From contig NC_057814.1 in the NCBI RefSeq assembly GCF_018294505.1, forward strand, positions 38,367,293 through 38,431,292: a stretch of DNA of 64,000 nt, given 5' to 3'. This DNA comes from Triticum aestivum. Its lineage: Eukaryota > Streptophyta > Magnoliopsida > Poales > Poaceae. A program made the translations under genes and the position numbers. The notes under the pieces were generated by a model. It worked only from the letters and a program-made list of their open reading frames with translations, was not told where the DNA came from and did not search any database. Below are positions 1-10,398 of the stretch, piece by piece; position 1 is the first letter of the stretch; the number at the start of each line of letters is the position of its first letter.

Positions 1-1793
1 TCGAACAAATCATTTATCATTGGCAGTGGGTACTTGTTTTTGATGGTCACTTCATTCAATCCTCGGTAATCAACAACCATCCTTAGTGATCCATCTTTCT
101 TCTCCAATAGAAGTACTGGTGATCCCCAAGGTGACGAACTTGGGCGAATATAGCCTTTATCCAGTAACTCCTTGATCTGCTTCTTAATTTCCTCCAAATC
201 CTTTGCGGGCATCCTGTACAGTCTCTTAGATATTGGCCCGGTGCCTGGCAAAAGTTCAATCAAAAACTCAATGTCTCTATCTGGTGGCATGCCTGGCAAC
301 TCTTCTGGAAATACATCCGGGTAATCCTTCACCACTGGTACTTCCTCCCGTACAACTCCTGATAAGGAATTCACTTGTGTCCTCTTCGGCATATGCCGGG
401 ATACATACTTGATCCTTTTTCCTTCCGGGGTGGTAAGCAAAATAGTCTTGTTGGCACAATCGATGTTTCCTCCATACAACGATAGCCAATCCATTCCCAA
501 AATCACATCCAAACCTTGCGATTCCAAAACAATGAGGTCTGAGGGGAAAACATGCCTACCAATGGCCAATGGTATCTGAAAACATCCTTGGGTGGCCATA
601 TACTCTGCTCCTGGCGAGGTTACTAACATAGGGGTTTTGAGAACTTGGGTGGACATCTTAAACTTGTTCACGAATCCCCTTGATATGTATGAATGCGATG
701 CACCAGTATCGAAAAGAACAGTTGCAGTAAATGACTTAACCAAAAACTTACCTATTACTGCATCAGGCTGAGCTTCAACCTCCTCCACGCTCACGTGGTT
801 CACATGTCCTTTGTTGAACGGGTTCGGCTTCTTCCCAGAGCTTCCATTGCCATTTCCATTTAGGGCTTCGGGACAATCGGTAGCGTAATGTCCCGTCTTC
901 TGGCACTTGAAACAAGTAATGTGACTCAGATCTCTCTTGGTTGGGGTAGATGGGTTGGTGCGGTTCTGTCCGTTTCCTCCTCCATTCCCATTACCATTCT
1001 TGGAGCCATTATGGTTGTGCGAACTACCTCCTCCATGGGTATGCTGAAACTGTCCTCCCGGCTTCGGGGTAAATCGTGGCTTCTGCTGGGCTCCAGAATT
1101 ATACTTTCCTTGTCCATACTTCCTTTTGCGGTTTTCAATCTGCTGTTGCTTCCCTTCAATCATGAGAGCTATATCTACCAGTTCCTGGTAGTTGTTGAAG
1201 GTTGCTACCATCAACTGCATACTCAGCTCATCATTCAATCCTTCCAGAAACTTTTCCTGCTTGGCAGCATCCGTAGCAACGTCATCTGGTGCATAACGTG
1301 CTAGCTTACTGAATTCCTCCACATACTGGCCTACGGTGCGTCCTCCTTGGCATAGGTTGCGAAACTCACGCTTCTTCATAGCCATAGCTCCTGCTGAAAC
1401 ATGTGCTGTACGGAAAGCTTGCTGAAACTGGTCCCATGTGACAGTGTCAATAGGGTGCGTGGCTGTATAATTCTCCCACCATGATGCTGCGGGTCCATCA
1501 AGCTGATGTGCGGCAAAATGCACTCTTTCCGCATCTGTGCATCCTGCAGTGGTCAACTCCCTTCCAACTTTGCGGAGCCAATCATCTGCAACAATCGGCT
1601 CGGTGCTACTGGAAAACACCGGCGGGTTTAGCCTTAAGAAACGGGCTAAGTGATCAACAGGTGGTGGTGGCGGTGGGTTGTTGTTGTTGTTGCCTTGGTT
1701 CTGAACTAACACTTGCATCAAGGCATTCTGTTGCTGGATCAACTGGGTGATCTCTGGCGGGAAAACAAATCCGGCGTCGCGTCTCGGAGGCAT
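1..1793 (-). CDS. Ty3/gypsy gag-pol polyprotein, N-terminal part (partial)
   Basis: Open frame from the ATG at 1793-1791 to the window edge, about 597 codons with no stop found in the stretches I checked. It begins [12 protein letters not shown] retrotransposon gag domain comes first. A CCHC zinc knuckle follows at about 920-870 ([14 protein letters not shown], spacing C-x2-C-x4-H-x4-C). The aspartic protease motif DTGASHSY is at about 711-688 with the second motif LGMDWL near 500. The start of reverse transcriptase ([17 protein letters not shown]) is at about 160-110, followed by the conserved DYRGLN. The codon frame at the knuckle, protease and RT is the same, so gag and pol are fused in one frame. 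The protein packages and copies element RNA. RT active site, RNase H and integrase must lie left of the window. Confidence 0.9.
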   Translation of the reverse strand, partial: MPPRRDAGFVFPPEITQLIQQQNALMQVLVQNQGNNNNNPPPPPPVDHLARFLRLNPPVFSSSTEPIVADDWLRKVGRELTTAGCTDAERVHFAAHQLDGPAASWWENYTATHPIDTVTWDQFQQAFRTAHVSAGAMAMKKREFRNLCQGGRTVGQYVEEFSKLARYAPDDVATDAAKQEKFLEGLNDELSMQLMVATFNNYQELVDIALMIEGKQQQIENRKRKYGQGKYNSGAQQKPRFTPKPGGQFQHTHGGGSSHNHNGSKNGNGNGGGNGQNRTNPSTPTKRDLSHITCFKCQKTGHYATDCPEALNGNGNGSSGKKPNPFNKGHVNHVSVEEVEAQPDAVIGKFLVKSFTATVLFDTGASHSYISRGFVNKFKMSTQVLKTPMLVTSPGAEYMATQGCFQIPLAIGRHVFPSDLIVLESQGLDVILGMDWLSLYGGNIDCANKTILLTTPEGKRIKYVSRHMPKRTQVNSLSGVVREEVPVVKDYPDVFPEELPGMPPDRDIEFLIELLPGTGPISKRLYRMPAKDLEEIKKQIKELLDKGYIRPSSSPWGSPVLLLEKKDGSLRMVVDYRGLNEVTIKNKYPLPMINDLF

Positions 1794-1946
1794 CTGATGG
1801 GTTTAGAAAAGATGAGAATTAAGAATAGAATGAGGTCTAGAGAGAAAACACTACCCATATGCTCATGAGACAATTCAATCAATATCACTCAATCAATCCA
1901 AACAAGGCAAAACAATCGATCTAACTAGCGTTACAAAGTGCTTGAA

Positions 1947-2723
1947 CTATACTACTAAATGGGGAAAGCTACTACTGATATGGTAGTCTACTAAAAAATT
2001 CTGATCCGTTGAAGACTCCATGATGTCTGCTCCAGCTTCATCAATCCAATCGTCTTCACTTGGTTCCGAGTCGGTGTCGTCGATGATGATGTAGTTATCC
2101 GGACAAGTGCATTCGTCGACTTCTGCTTTTGGCACTGGATTTCCCACGAATGATCCAATCTTATTCTCCAGGTCGTCAATCTTCCCTACTAGTGCGTTGA
2201 TTTCCTCCAAATAACCTTCGCGTGTAGTCTTGAGTTCTTCTTGGAGTTCCTTGATCTTCGTAAGTGCCTTCTTTAGTTCTTCCTTGTCCGTGCACATCTG
2301 GTTCTCCTGGCGTCGAATATGTTGGTTCTGCTCCTGGATGAAAGCTGCAATTGATCCATCCTTCTTGGTCTTGATCATCTCCCATTGTGTGTCTCGACGT
2401 CCACAAATTTGATAAATCGTATCCTTAAGCTCCTGGTGGTAGACTTCTCCAATGCGTCCCATGGCGATGTGTGCGGCCATGCTCTTCCCTAAACTCCAAG
2501 TTGGTGCTTCAAAAACCATTCTTATGGGTTCTGTAATTGGCGCAAACGTTCTTCCTGGAATGATAACTTGAATCTTCCAGCTCTCCTCTTCAGGTAATGT
2601 AGCGTTGTAGGTTCCGGTGACACTTGGTATTCCTATGTTCAAGTACTTGGTGACTTCCTTCAAATGTCGTCCAAATGGCGTGTCTTCGTCGGGTTGCATG
2701 AACTTGCTCCTTGCATTCCCCAT
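1947..2723 (-). CDS. extra coiled-coil ORF upstream of gag in the Ty3/gypsy element
   Basis: A 258-codon ORF with ATG at 2723, between the PBS and gag and about 150 bases upstream of the gag ATG, on the same strand. It shows no protease, knuckle or RT motif. Residues about 140-195 are rich in E, K, L, Q in a heptad-like pattern (KEELKKALTKIKELQEEL) and suggest a coiled coil. The C-terminal third is very acidic (DDTDSEPSEDDW) and contains a single ECTC motif. The first half has a mixed composition starting MGNARSKFMQPDEDTP. Its position in the leader suggests an element-encoded accessory protein. Function is not recognised. It is uninterrupted, which suggests either a young copy or selection for coding. 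Confidence 0.7.
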   Translation of the reverse strand: MGNARSKFMQPDEDTPFGRHLKEVTKYLNIGIPSVTGTYNATLPEEESWKIQVIIPGRTFAPITEPIRMVFEAPTWSLGKSMAAHIAMGRIGEVYHQELKDTIYQICGRRDTQWEMIKTKKDGSIAAFIQEQNQHIRRQENQMCTDKEELKKALTKIKELQEELKTTREGYLEEINALVGKIDDLENKIGSFVGNPVPKAEVDECTCPDNYIIIDDTDSEPSEDDWIDEAGADIMESSTDQNFLVDYHISSSFPHLVV

Positions 2724-2817
2724 TCCTAAAGAGTAGAAAGTGGAGAGGAGTCAGAAATGAGAAGAGAGAAGCTTTCTAGGGCTTAAGCTTAGTGGTCGTG
2801 TCCTATAGTCAGCATGT

Positions 2818-2829
2818 GCTCTGATACCA
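2818..2829 (-). promoter_or_regulatory. primer binding site, tRNA-Met(i) type
   Basis: Minus-strand TGGTATCAGAGC, the classic plant PBS complementary to the 3' end of initiator tRNA-Met, lies four bases inside the LTR end at 2834. It primes minus-strand DNA synthesis and fixes the inner LTR boundary and element orientation. Confidence 0.9.
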
Positions 2830-2833
2830 ACTT

Positions 2834-5541
2834 TGTAGCGACCAGACCTCAAATGGCCTGTGCTGCTGTGCACCAGTGTCATCCCTGGATCAGTAATGCT
2901 GACACGCACAGTACAAATGGAGGATTTATAACAGAGTAGCAATCACACACTTATTACATCGAATATCTCCAAAGAGACTAAGTATGATAGACATGGCTTA
3001 AGGCCATCTAATAACGATAACAGCGGAAGACTTGGAAGATAAGTGAGTCCATCAACTCCAGCGGCATCACTGAGTATAAGACCACGACCTAAGGCACCTT
3101 ACTCGTCGTCTGAAAAGTCTGCAACATGAAACGTTGCAGCCCGAAAACGGGTCAGCACATAGAATATGCTGGCAATGTAACACATAGAGAGCAATGAACA
3201 AAATAATACTATACTACATGCATATATGGCTGGTGGAAAGCTCTATGGTTACATTTTTGCGAAAAGCCAATTTTATCCTACTTCAAAAGGAATAAATTTT
3301 ATTTAACTATCATGGTGGTTGAAACATTGAGAAGGTACCTCCAACTCAATCCCAATTAAGTATCATCATTAACCCAACAAAATTAATTAATAGTATCACG
3401 GTGATGAGATTCAAATGATAATCCAGGTACTAGATACTCAAGTTGTCCATAACCGGGGACACGGCTAATCATGATCAGTTTGTACACTCTGCAGAGGTTT
3501 GTGCACTTTTCCCCACAAGACTCGATCGCCTCCGCTTGATTCTCGCACTGCATGATGTTTGAGAAACGGATGACCGAGACACAGTCTTTCAGGAACAATC
3601 ACTCTCTACTCTGGATGGACCGGTACACCTACTTTCCCCTACATCTGCTAGTCCACCTCTTCAAGAGATCCTGTAACCTACTCAGCTATGCTAGAGCCCA
3701 TAATAGCTTGTGGCTGCACACGGAAGTTTCTAGCATGAATAATCTTATGATCCCTTTGAGCCTGGGTGGCGGACCTTATACATACAGACAACACTGGGTT
3801 CTCCAGGTGCCTCAATCCACAGAGATGTGAGTTTTAGTTGCCACCTTAAGTTGAACCATTATTAAACACTCACATCTGTCATGAATATCTCTCAAACCCA
3901 ATCCACGTCTACGAGCATAGCATGGCAATAATAAAAGCAACGTAGAAGTAACTCCCGGGGTTTGATAAGAAAACAGGTAATAGGTACTAACTCAACTACT
4001 TCCCAATACCCACAGTTTAATTAGATCCTAATCATGCAATGTGTTTGAGAAATAGATCTAATGCAATAAAAACTGGGTATGAACGGGGTATGATCAAAGT
4101 GTTACTTGCCTTGCTGATGATCCGCAAAACCTAGCGAGTCGAAGTAACAAGCGGCACACTCCGGGTACTCTATCGCAAACAAACCAGCATACAATCAGTA
4201 CTCATCTAATGCACAGGTAAAACTCGAAGAAAGATCCAACCACAAAGTTCAACTTAAGAACTCCGGTTTGCAAAAAGAATCAACTCGAAAGAAACAACGA
4301 AAGTCAAACGGCGGAAGAAAGAAACTTCGTTTGCTAATCTGGATCTAGGTCAAATTTTACTGTAGCAAAAACTTGTTTGAGTAGGTTAAACGGAAAGAGA
4401 ATTTCGAGACGAAACTCTAGGCGCTTGAATCACCTGATTCCGATAAACGAGCGAGAAGTTAAACAGAAACGAAGATTCGATCAGAAATCGAATCTGAGAA
4501 AATAACGGGAAAAATCCGACGAAAAAGAAAAACGGACGAACGGTTAAATAACGGACGTTCGTTAACAGAGAAAAACCGATGAACGCGTTCGTTAAAACGA
4601 ACGGTTCGGTGAACGCTCGTAAAATAGGAAAACCGAAAAAACCCGATCTAGGGTTCTTTTTAAAACCGAAGGGTTTTTTTTTAAAGAAAACCGGTCAACG
4701 CAAAACGACAGTGAGGCAGTACCTCGTCGGGGCTACTCCGGCGGGGTGCTCCGGCGGGGCGGGGTGCGGGGCTCGGGCGAGGGGCGGCGGCGCGAGGCGG
4801 CGGCGCGGGGCTCGGCGACCGGCGGCGCGTGCGGGCGGCGGCGGCGCGGCGCGGGTGCGGCGGGCGGCGGCGTTCGGGGGAGGAGGCGAGGGGGGGGGCT
4901 ATATATGAGGGGGGGAGGGGGTGCTTGGAGGAGGGGCCAAGCCGGGCGGCGACGTAGGCGAGGCGGACTCCGGCAGCGACCGTCTCCGGGACGGAGACGA
5001 CGGGCGGCGAGGTGGGCCGTCGGCTGGGCCTTTGGCCCAGTCGGCGCGCGGGCGTTCTCTTTTTTTTTTAAAGTTCCGCGAAGAAAAATGCGTAGAAAAA
5101 TAAATATACATCAGAAAAATATGAAATAAATTTTCCCCGTCTAGTTAGAAAATCTAGAATAGGGTGAACATTTTTAAAATCAAAAATAAATATTTTGAAA
5201 ACATGCATATTTTTAAATGCAATAAAAATTGCAAATAAAATCCAATAAATTCCAAATAATGATTTTAACATTTTTCCTCCAGTATTTCAATTGTTTTGGA
5301 AAAGTCATATCTTCTCCTCTCGTTTAGTTTGAGAATGAAATATTTTTCCGGAGAGAAAAATAAGTAAAATCCCAATCCTCGTTTGAAAAATCAAATATGA
5401 AAATTCGAGAAAATCCCCAACTCTCTCCGAGGGTCCTTGAGTTGCTTAGGGTTTATCGAGGATTTGTAAAAATGCAATAAAACATGATATGCAATGATGA
5501 TCTATGTATAACATACCAAATTGGAAATTTGGGATGTTACA
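2834..5541 (-). repeat. 5' LTR of the Ty3/gypsy element (2.7 kb)
   Basis: On the minus strand it starts TGTAACATCCC (5541) and ends GGTCGCTACA (2834), giving TG...CA termini with short inverted ends, directly next to the PBS. It contains several short chance ORFs, none with domains. A very GC-rich block (about 4740-5050) sits around a TATA-like motif and is likely the promoter/leader region. The second LTR is outside the window. Confidence 0.85.
4896..4910 (-). promoter_or_regulatory. candidate LTR core promoter (TATA-like)
   Basis: Minus-strand CATATATAGC is embedded in C-rich DNA inside the LTR, the only clear TATA-like motif next to the GC-rich block. Transcription in element direction would start around 4870, giving a leader of roughly 2 kb before the PBS. 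Start site is inferred, not shown. Confidence 0.45.
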
Positions 5542-6513
5542 CGCGTATTTGTGAAATACGGACATAGTTTGATGTCTCAACTGCACAACCAGTGAGCTTG
5601 CCTGCTTTGCGGAGGCGGAGGCCGCTACTCTTCCTCTCTCGTTGAACCTAAGTGTGGTGGGCTCATCATCATCGGACGATTAGCTTGCCCACTTTGCGGA
5701 GGCGAAGGCCTCCGCCACTGTCCCCGCCCACAAACAAATCTTGATCCCTGTCGATGACTTCGCGTAGCCAAAGGCTTACCTCCGACGCTCAAGGCGGTCC
5801 GGTGAGCTTGCTGCCGAACATGGGGAAGACTTGTCGTAGAAAACGAGCACCCTCGTTGCCAGCGGTAGACTAAATTTATATGAAGTATGTCCAAAATGTA
5901 ATTGTATTTGTCCGTGTTATACGAAAATCATCTTGTTTGCATGAAATTTGTCTGTTTTCTTCAAATTTGTTTCGACATGTATGTCGGCATGGTTGGATGG
6001 ACGGCTCCTGCATCAGTTTCCACGGATTGGTCTCCACCAGTACGCTGACAAATACGGTGTCCAGTTTGGGTGTCAGCGTTGGACATGGCCTTAGGCCTGT
6101 AATAAAGAATGTCTTTCCATTTGTATCATCTTGCATTCGATATATTACCCCTTGGATGATTCATGAAGGGCGGGCCTGATGTAATTGGGGCCTTGTCTTT
6201 TGTTTACGTTCTACATTGAAGTGTTGGCCATGCTTCCTATGTTTTTATGCCCCCCCCCCCCCCTCCCCTAAGGATCATCGTTCACATACATGCTTTGGTG
6301 CACCCTAAGTACGCATAGTTTGTTGTTTGCTCCACTTCCCCTTCACCCATACAAAAAGTTTTGATGCCTGACCAGTGGAATAGAAATAGTGGTTACCGTC
6401 AGCCTGACGTGTTCCTTTTAACTTGTCTATAAGTGTTTTACTAGCTGTCATCTGAAGTATGAGTTTGGCGCCTTATTCTCCACTTGTTCTTACAACCTGT
6501 TATAATTAAGAAA
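5542..6513. other. no gene seen; short direct repeat and C14 run
   Basis: No supported coding region. Two similar segments of about 37 bases (5592-5628 and 5680-5716) share the core TTTGCGGAGGCG. A run of 14 C occurs at 6250-6263. The remainder is unassigned and may be an old element. Confidence 0.5.
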
Positions 6514-6515
6514 TA

Positions 6516-6611
6516 CTTCCTCTATCCCAAAATAAGTCAGTATAACTTTGTACGAAATCAGCGACACGGCTTTGTAGGAAATCAGCAACACTTATTTTGG
6601 GACAGGAGGAC
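6516..6611. mobile_element. Stowaway-type MITE, about 96 bp
   Basis: Starts CTTCCTCTATCCCAAAATAA and ends with the imperfect inverse TTATTTTGGGACAGGAGGAC, flanked by TA at 6514-6515 and 6612-6613. TA duplication plus CTCCCTC-like terminal inverted repeats define Stowaway (Tc1/mariner-derived) MITEs. It is too short to encode anything. Confidence 0.85.
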
Positions 6612-6613
6612 TA

Positions 6614-7217
6614 GCGAAGTGTCATGTTCTTCACTCTTATCTTGTGAGGCGGTAACGACATCTGGTAGTCGCAATTTCAAAGTGAGAGCGTTGGTCCGTA
6701 TGGTTGGTGCATGCAGTCTCATGTCTGATCTCAAAAGTGATCACCCAACATGTGTGGATGGCATGAAGCTATATATTTTATGCCGTTTATGTGGCCAGCT
6801 ACATAGTGCTACCGTTTACTAGATGAGATGGAGAGGGAGGACCATCTGGTGCGTCTAGCTGTTTTCCTTTGAGTCAGAAACGCTTGTGGCTGGAGGAATG
6901 GAAGCGAAATGTGATATCCACATTGTCATCACTTTTGACATCTTCCATGCCCCAAGCCTGGATGGGCGTGTTTTCTCTCATAAAGCGATTGAAGAACTGG
7001 AAATATCCTATACTTGTTTTCCACAGCCGCAGGACGGCAAGGGCCAATTCCCCGCTGGGCCAATTGCCATGTCCTGTACACAGTGAGGCACGAGAGATAA
7101 AAATGGTCAAGAGACCCTACCTCATTTCCCTGCTGCCTTTCAAGCCTACACAGTTGGTATAAATTCTGGATATATGTGCGGTTACTGTTCACTGTTGGTC
7201 AGAGGAACTAGCACCTA
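6614..7217. other. no gene or element recognised
   Basis: Short ORFs occur on both strands but have no domain and overlap each other. A (CTAT)n microsatellite sits at its right end, next to the Helitron 5' terminus. Confidence 0.4.
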
Positions 7218-8844
7218 TCTATCTATCTATCTATTATATAATTAAAACCATAGAAAAGGAACGGTGGAGATTTAAAATTATAGAGTTATGATTAACGAAT
7301 GGTAGTGATTCGTTGATGTCAACTTTGTAAGGCAGCCTGCAGGCATACACAGTCCATGCGTCCACCTATTCTAACGGAAAGGCCAGCGTATATACGCAGA
7401 AGGAGTCTCATAGTCAGCGGAAAAAAATGAGTCCATGGTCCATAGGGCCACCTATTCTATAGGCACGGCCAGTTTATAGGAAACCTATTCCATACAAACA
7501 CAGAAGGATTAAAGTTGAAGTGCAATTAGTACGCTCGGTAGAAAAAAAACACCCGGACGCTACCCTTTTTTTGCATGCCTTCGTATATAGCTACCCGGCC
7601 GTTCCAACAAACTAGCTAGCTTTCGGATCCGGCCTCCGGCCTCTCGCATGCATGCACTCATATTCAATAAATTTTGTTATGGCCCGATGGTGATTGCAGC
7701 CAATACTGGAGTTGTGTTAGTGCATCTCCATGGCAGTACGCACGGCATCTCCACGGCTGTACGTACAAATGTTCGAGTGCATCTCCACGGTAGTACGTTG
7801 CACGTAACTTTCAAGAGCCAAATAAGAAACCACATAGATCCACTCAGATAGTTCAAATAAAAAAAAGATCCACACGTATGAAATTATATTGGCCATTAAC
7901 TTTGGATATTAATGGATAGGATTTAAAGATGAAAACCTAGGTAAATAGTTTCACGTACAAGGGATTGATATGTCACGTTCAAATGCTTAGACAACAGACT
8001 AAGGCAGAGAACTGGAGACGAACCCGGTTCGCACATGGTTATACGCTGGTGCAGTCCGATTAGTATTGGCATCCTAATTTAAAAAATGATGTCATCAGCC
8101 AACAATTGACTTGCCTATTTTGCTTCTTAACCACGCACGCATGTATATTAGGTAAAAGAAATATATGTTTTTGAGATAGCTCACCACTCATGTCAAGTGG
8201 TTAAAAGAAATATATGTTTGTTTCATGTATAAAATGCATTCTCATATACATTGTGGAAAAGGCTAAATTTTAAAGATGAGCTGAGATACTTAGCAATGCG
8301 TGTAGCACCTAAATCTGCATTGTCTTGAACAATTAGGAAAGATACACTGGCACTTCAAAAAAATCAGATGGACTACACTCTAATATATTAGAATTGCAAT
8401 GTAACACGTGCATTTATTAATTAGGAACTAGAATGAACATTCAAAAAATAAAATAAAAAGGTCAAGAAATCGACTCCAGTAAGGATTCGAAGTAGGCACA
8501 CAATGCAGCATGCATGATAAGCACATTATGCTGACGAAGGAACATGTAAATACATGTATGCATGTTACGAGGTAGCATGCACAGGACCGGTCCTTGACAA
8601 AATAAAAAGTATGAATACCGCTCGAGGCTATAAAAAACCCCAGAGGAAAAGCATATAAAGAATCAATATATTTTTATACTGAACTGTGAATTGGCATAAT
8701 GAGCTAACAACACATTTCACCACATATAGCTGCGACTATCTTTCTGGAATAGTTATACATTTATATAAATTTCTGTCTTCCTGACGCACAGATTAAAAAA
8801 AGATACAACTGCCTAAACTATCACTGTAGTAAGTTAATAAAATA

Positions 8845-8981
8845 CTCCCTCCATTCCTAAATATTTGTCTTTCTAGAGATTTCAACAAATGACTACATAC
8901 GGAGCAAAATGAGTGAATCTATGCTCTAAAATATGTCCATTTGAAATCTCTAAAAAGACAAATATTTAGGTACAGAGGGAG
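8845..8981. mobile_element. Stowaway MITE, 137 bp, inside the Helitron
   Basis: Ends CTCCCTCCATTCCTAAATAT and, inverted, AATATTTAGGTACAGAGGGAG, with TA duplications at 8843-8844 and 8982-8983. The inner halves are also largely complementary, giving a hairpin. Typical of Triticeae Stowaway families. Confidence 0.92.
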
Positions 8982-9040
8982 TATAACATGAGAGTAGTAT
9001 AAGTTAGGAGGATGTTAATGCAACATAAGAATAGTATTAC

Positions 9041-9091
9041 CTCCATCCAAATTAGATGTCTCTAAGAGAACTAATACAGGACGGATGGAGT
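9041..9091. mobile_element. minimal Stowaway-like MITE, 51 bp
   Basis: CCTCCATCC...GGATGGAG inverted ends with flanking TA at 9039-9040 and 9092-9093. Only about 51 bases remain, so it is probably an internally deleted derivative. Confidence 0.6.
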
Positions 9092-9811
9092 ATAATTTTT
9101 GCAAGATGTTAACGTCTCTAATGGAAGAGATCAGGAAAGATAGTATTTTCGTTGTGCTTTTCCAGTAATCTTAGACTATTTAATGGATGAATTTAACCAT
9201 ATATAGCTACAAATATTTTTCTACAACAGCTATACATGTTTATAAGTATAAGTTTTTGTCGATTTACAATTAAAAAAACATGACCGCCCCAAATATCACA
9301 ATATTAAGTTATCCAATTGCATTATAGAAATGTACAATCTTAGCAACATGTTAGTGTGCAATAGAAAAGATGCTGATAAATATTTAGTAATTGGATAGTG
9401 CATTCCAAGAATTCTTAGCCTGCTTGTCCGATGAATTTACTGCAAAGTTAGATCCTAAAAGTATATTAGGTGCAAAGATAATTGAAAACGACTCAGAAAA
9501 GGTGGAATGCTCAAAATTATAAAGGTGAAAAAATTCTAAGTGTACCAAAGACTAAGGTTTGGCATGGTCGGGCACATGCCCCAGTTCACATGATCTTTGG
9601 AGCCACAACCAAATATTTACCCACACATATGTTTATACAAAGTACAAAAATATATGTAGGAAAGTTTAATCCTGCTTTCTAAATTTTTAGCTATAATTTT
9701 TATACCAATATTGCTATAGCAATTGACCAATTGAAAGAAGACTGGTAGAGAAAAAACTAGCAAGATATAATAGGAATTCTAGACGCGCAAATGCGCGGGT
9801 TGTCCCGCTAG

Positions 9812-10398
9812 TTGGAATTGGAATTGAGAGTCATGGAGAGGAGACCGATATTTATTGATTGGGAGTGTTTTAAAGACCAATATTTATGGTCGACTTCTGA
9901 TTTTCCTTTGTAGGCATCCTTTTGATTTGCCATATCTTAACCTTTATGTGTGATAAACCCAATTATTTGCCTCGTCATAGGATCATACCGGCTGCATGCC
10001 TCCAAGCATATCCTATTACAATTGGGGAGCAAGACCAAACATAGACTTTTTAGTCCAAACATCGAATAGAATCAAAGATTCTTCATCTGTTCTGTAACAT
10101 TTTAAATTCATGTTCATAATCTGTCTCCTATTTTACCACTGTTAGACTGTGATGGATGAATGGTTTCTAAACTTGCCAACCACTGTATTAAAGAAAATGT
10201 CATTTCAATGCTCCAAATTTGTTTTTTCTGCATCTGCCACAAAGCTTTTCACTTCTCGGTGAAAATTTAGATGAACATATCGTACCTAGACATATATATG
10301 TGTAGTTTTTCCAAATATTTTTACATGACGAACAAAATTTATTTCACCCTGGAAGCCATTTATTTCTTATGAGACAATTTGGGTATCTCGTTTCCTTT
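9812..10398. other. no gene seen
   Basis: AT-rich sequence between the Helitron and the CACTA-like element, with no supported ORF or element. Confidence 0.4.

Larger units (their letters stand above)
1..5541 (-). mobile_element. Ty3/gypsy LTR retrotransposon, 5' part (runs off left edge)
   Basis: Read on the minus strand the order is LTR (5541 to 2834), PBS, an extra ORF, then gag, protease and the start of reverse transcriptase, which continues past base 1. The order gag-PR-RT, the retropepsin motif DTGAS and a CCHC knuckle identify Ty3/gypsy (Metaviridae-like plant element). Only one LTR is visible, so insertion age and the far target duplication cannot be read here. The bases next to the LTR outer end are CGCGT (5542-5546), the candidate duplication. 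The coding part visible has no stop, so this copy may be young. Confidence 0.9.
7218..9811 (+). mobile_element. non-autonomous Helitron, about 2.6 kb
   Basis: The 3' end shows the diagnostic Helitron features. A perfect hairpin CGCGCA-AA-TGCGCG at 9784-9797 is followed ten bases later by CTAG (9808-9811) and a host T. The 5' end is TCTATC...TTATATAATTAAAA, starting with TC after a host A, although the (CTAT) repeat leaves the exact first base uncertain (7218-7230). No RepHel helicase is present, so it depends on a helper in trans. No captured gene fragment is clear. Two Stowaway MITEs lie inside it. Confidence 0.7.
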
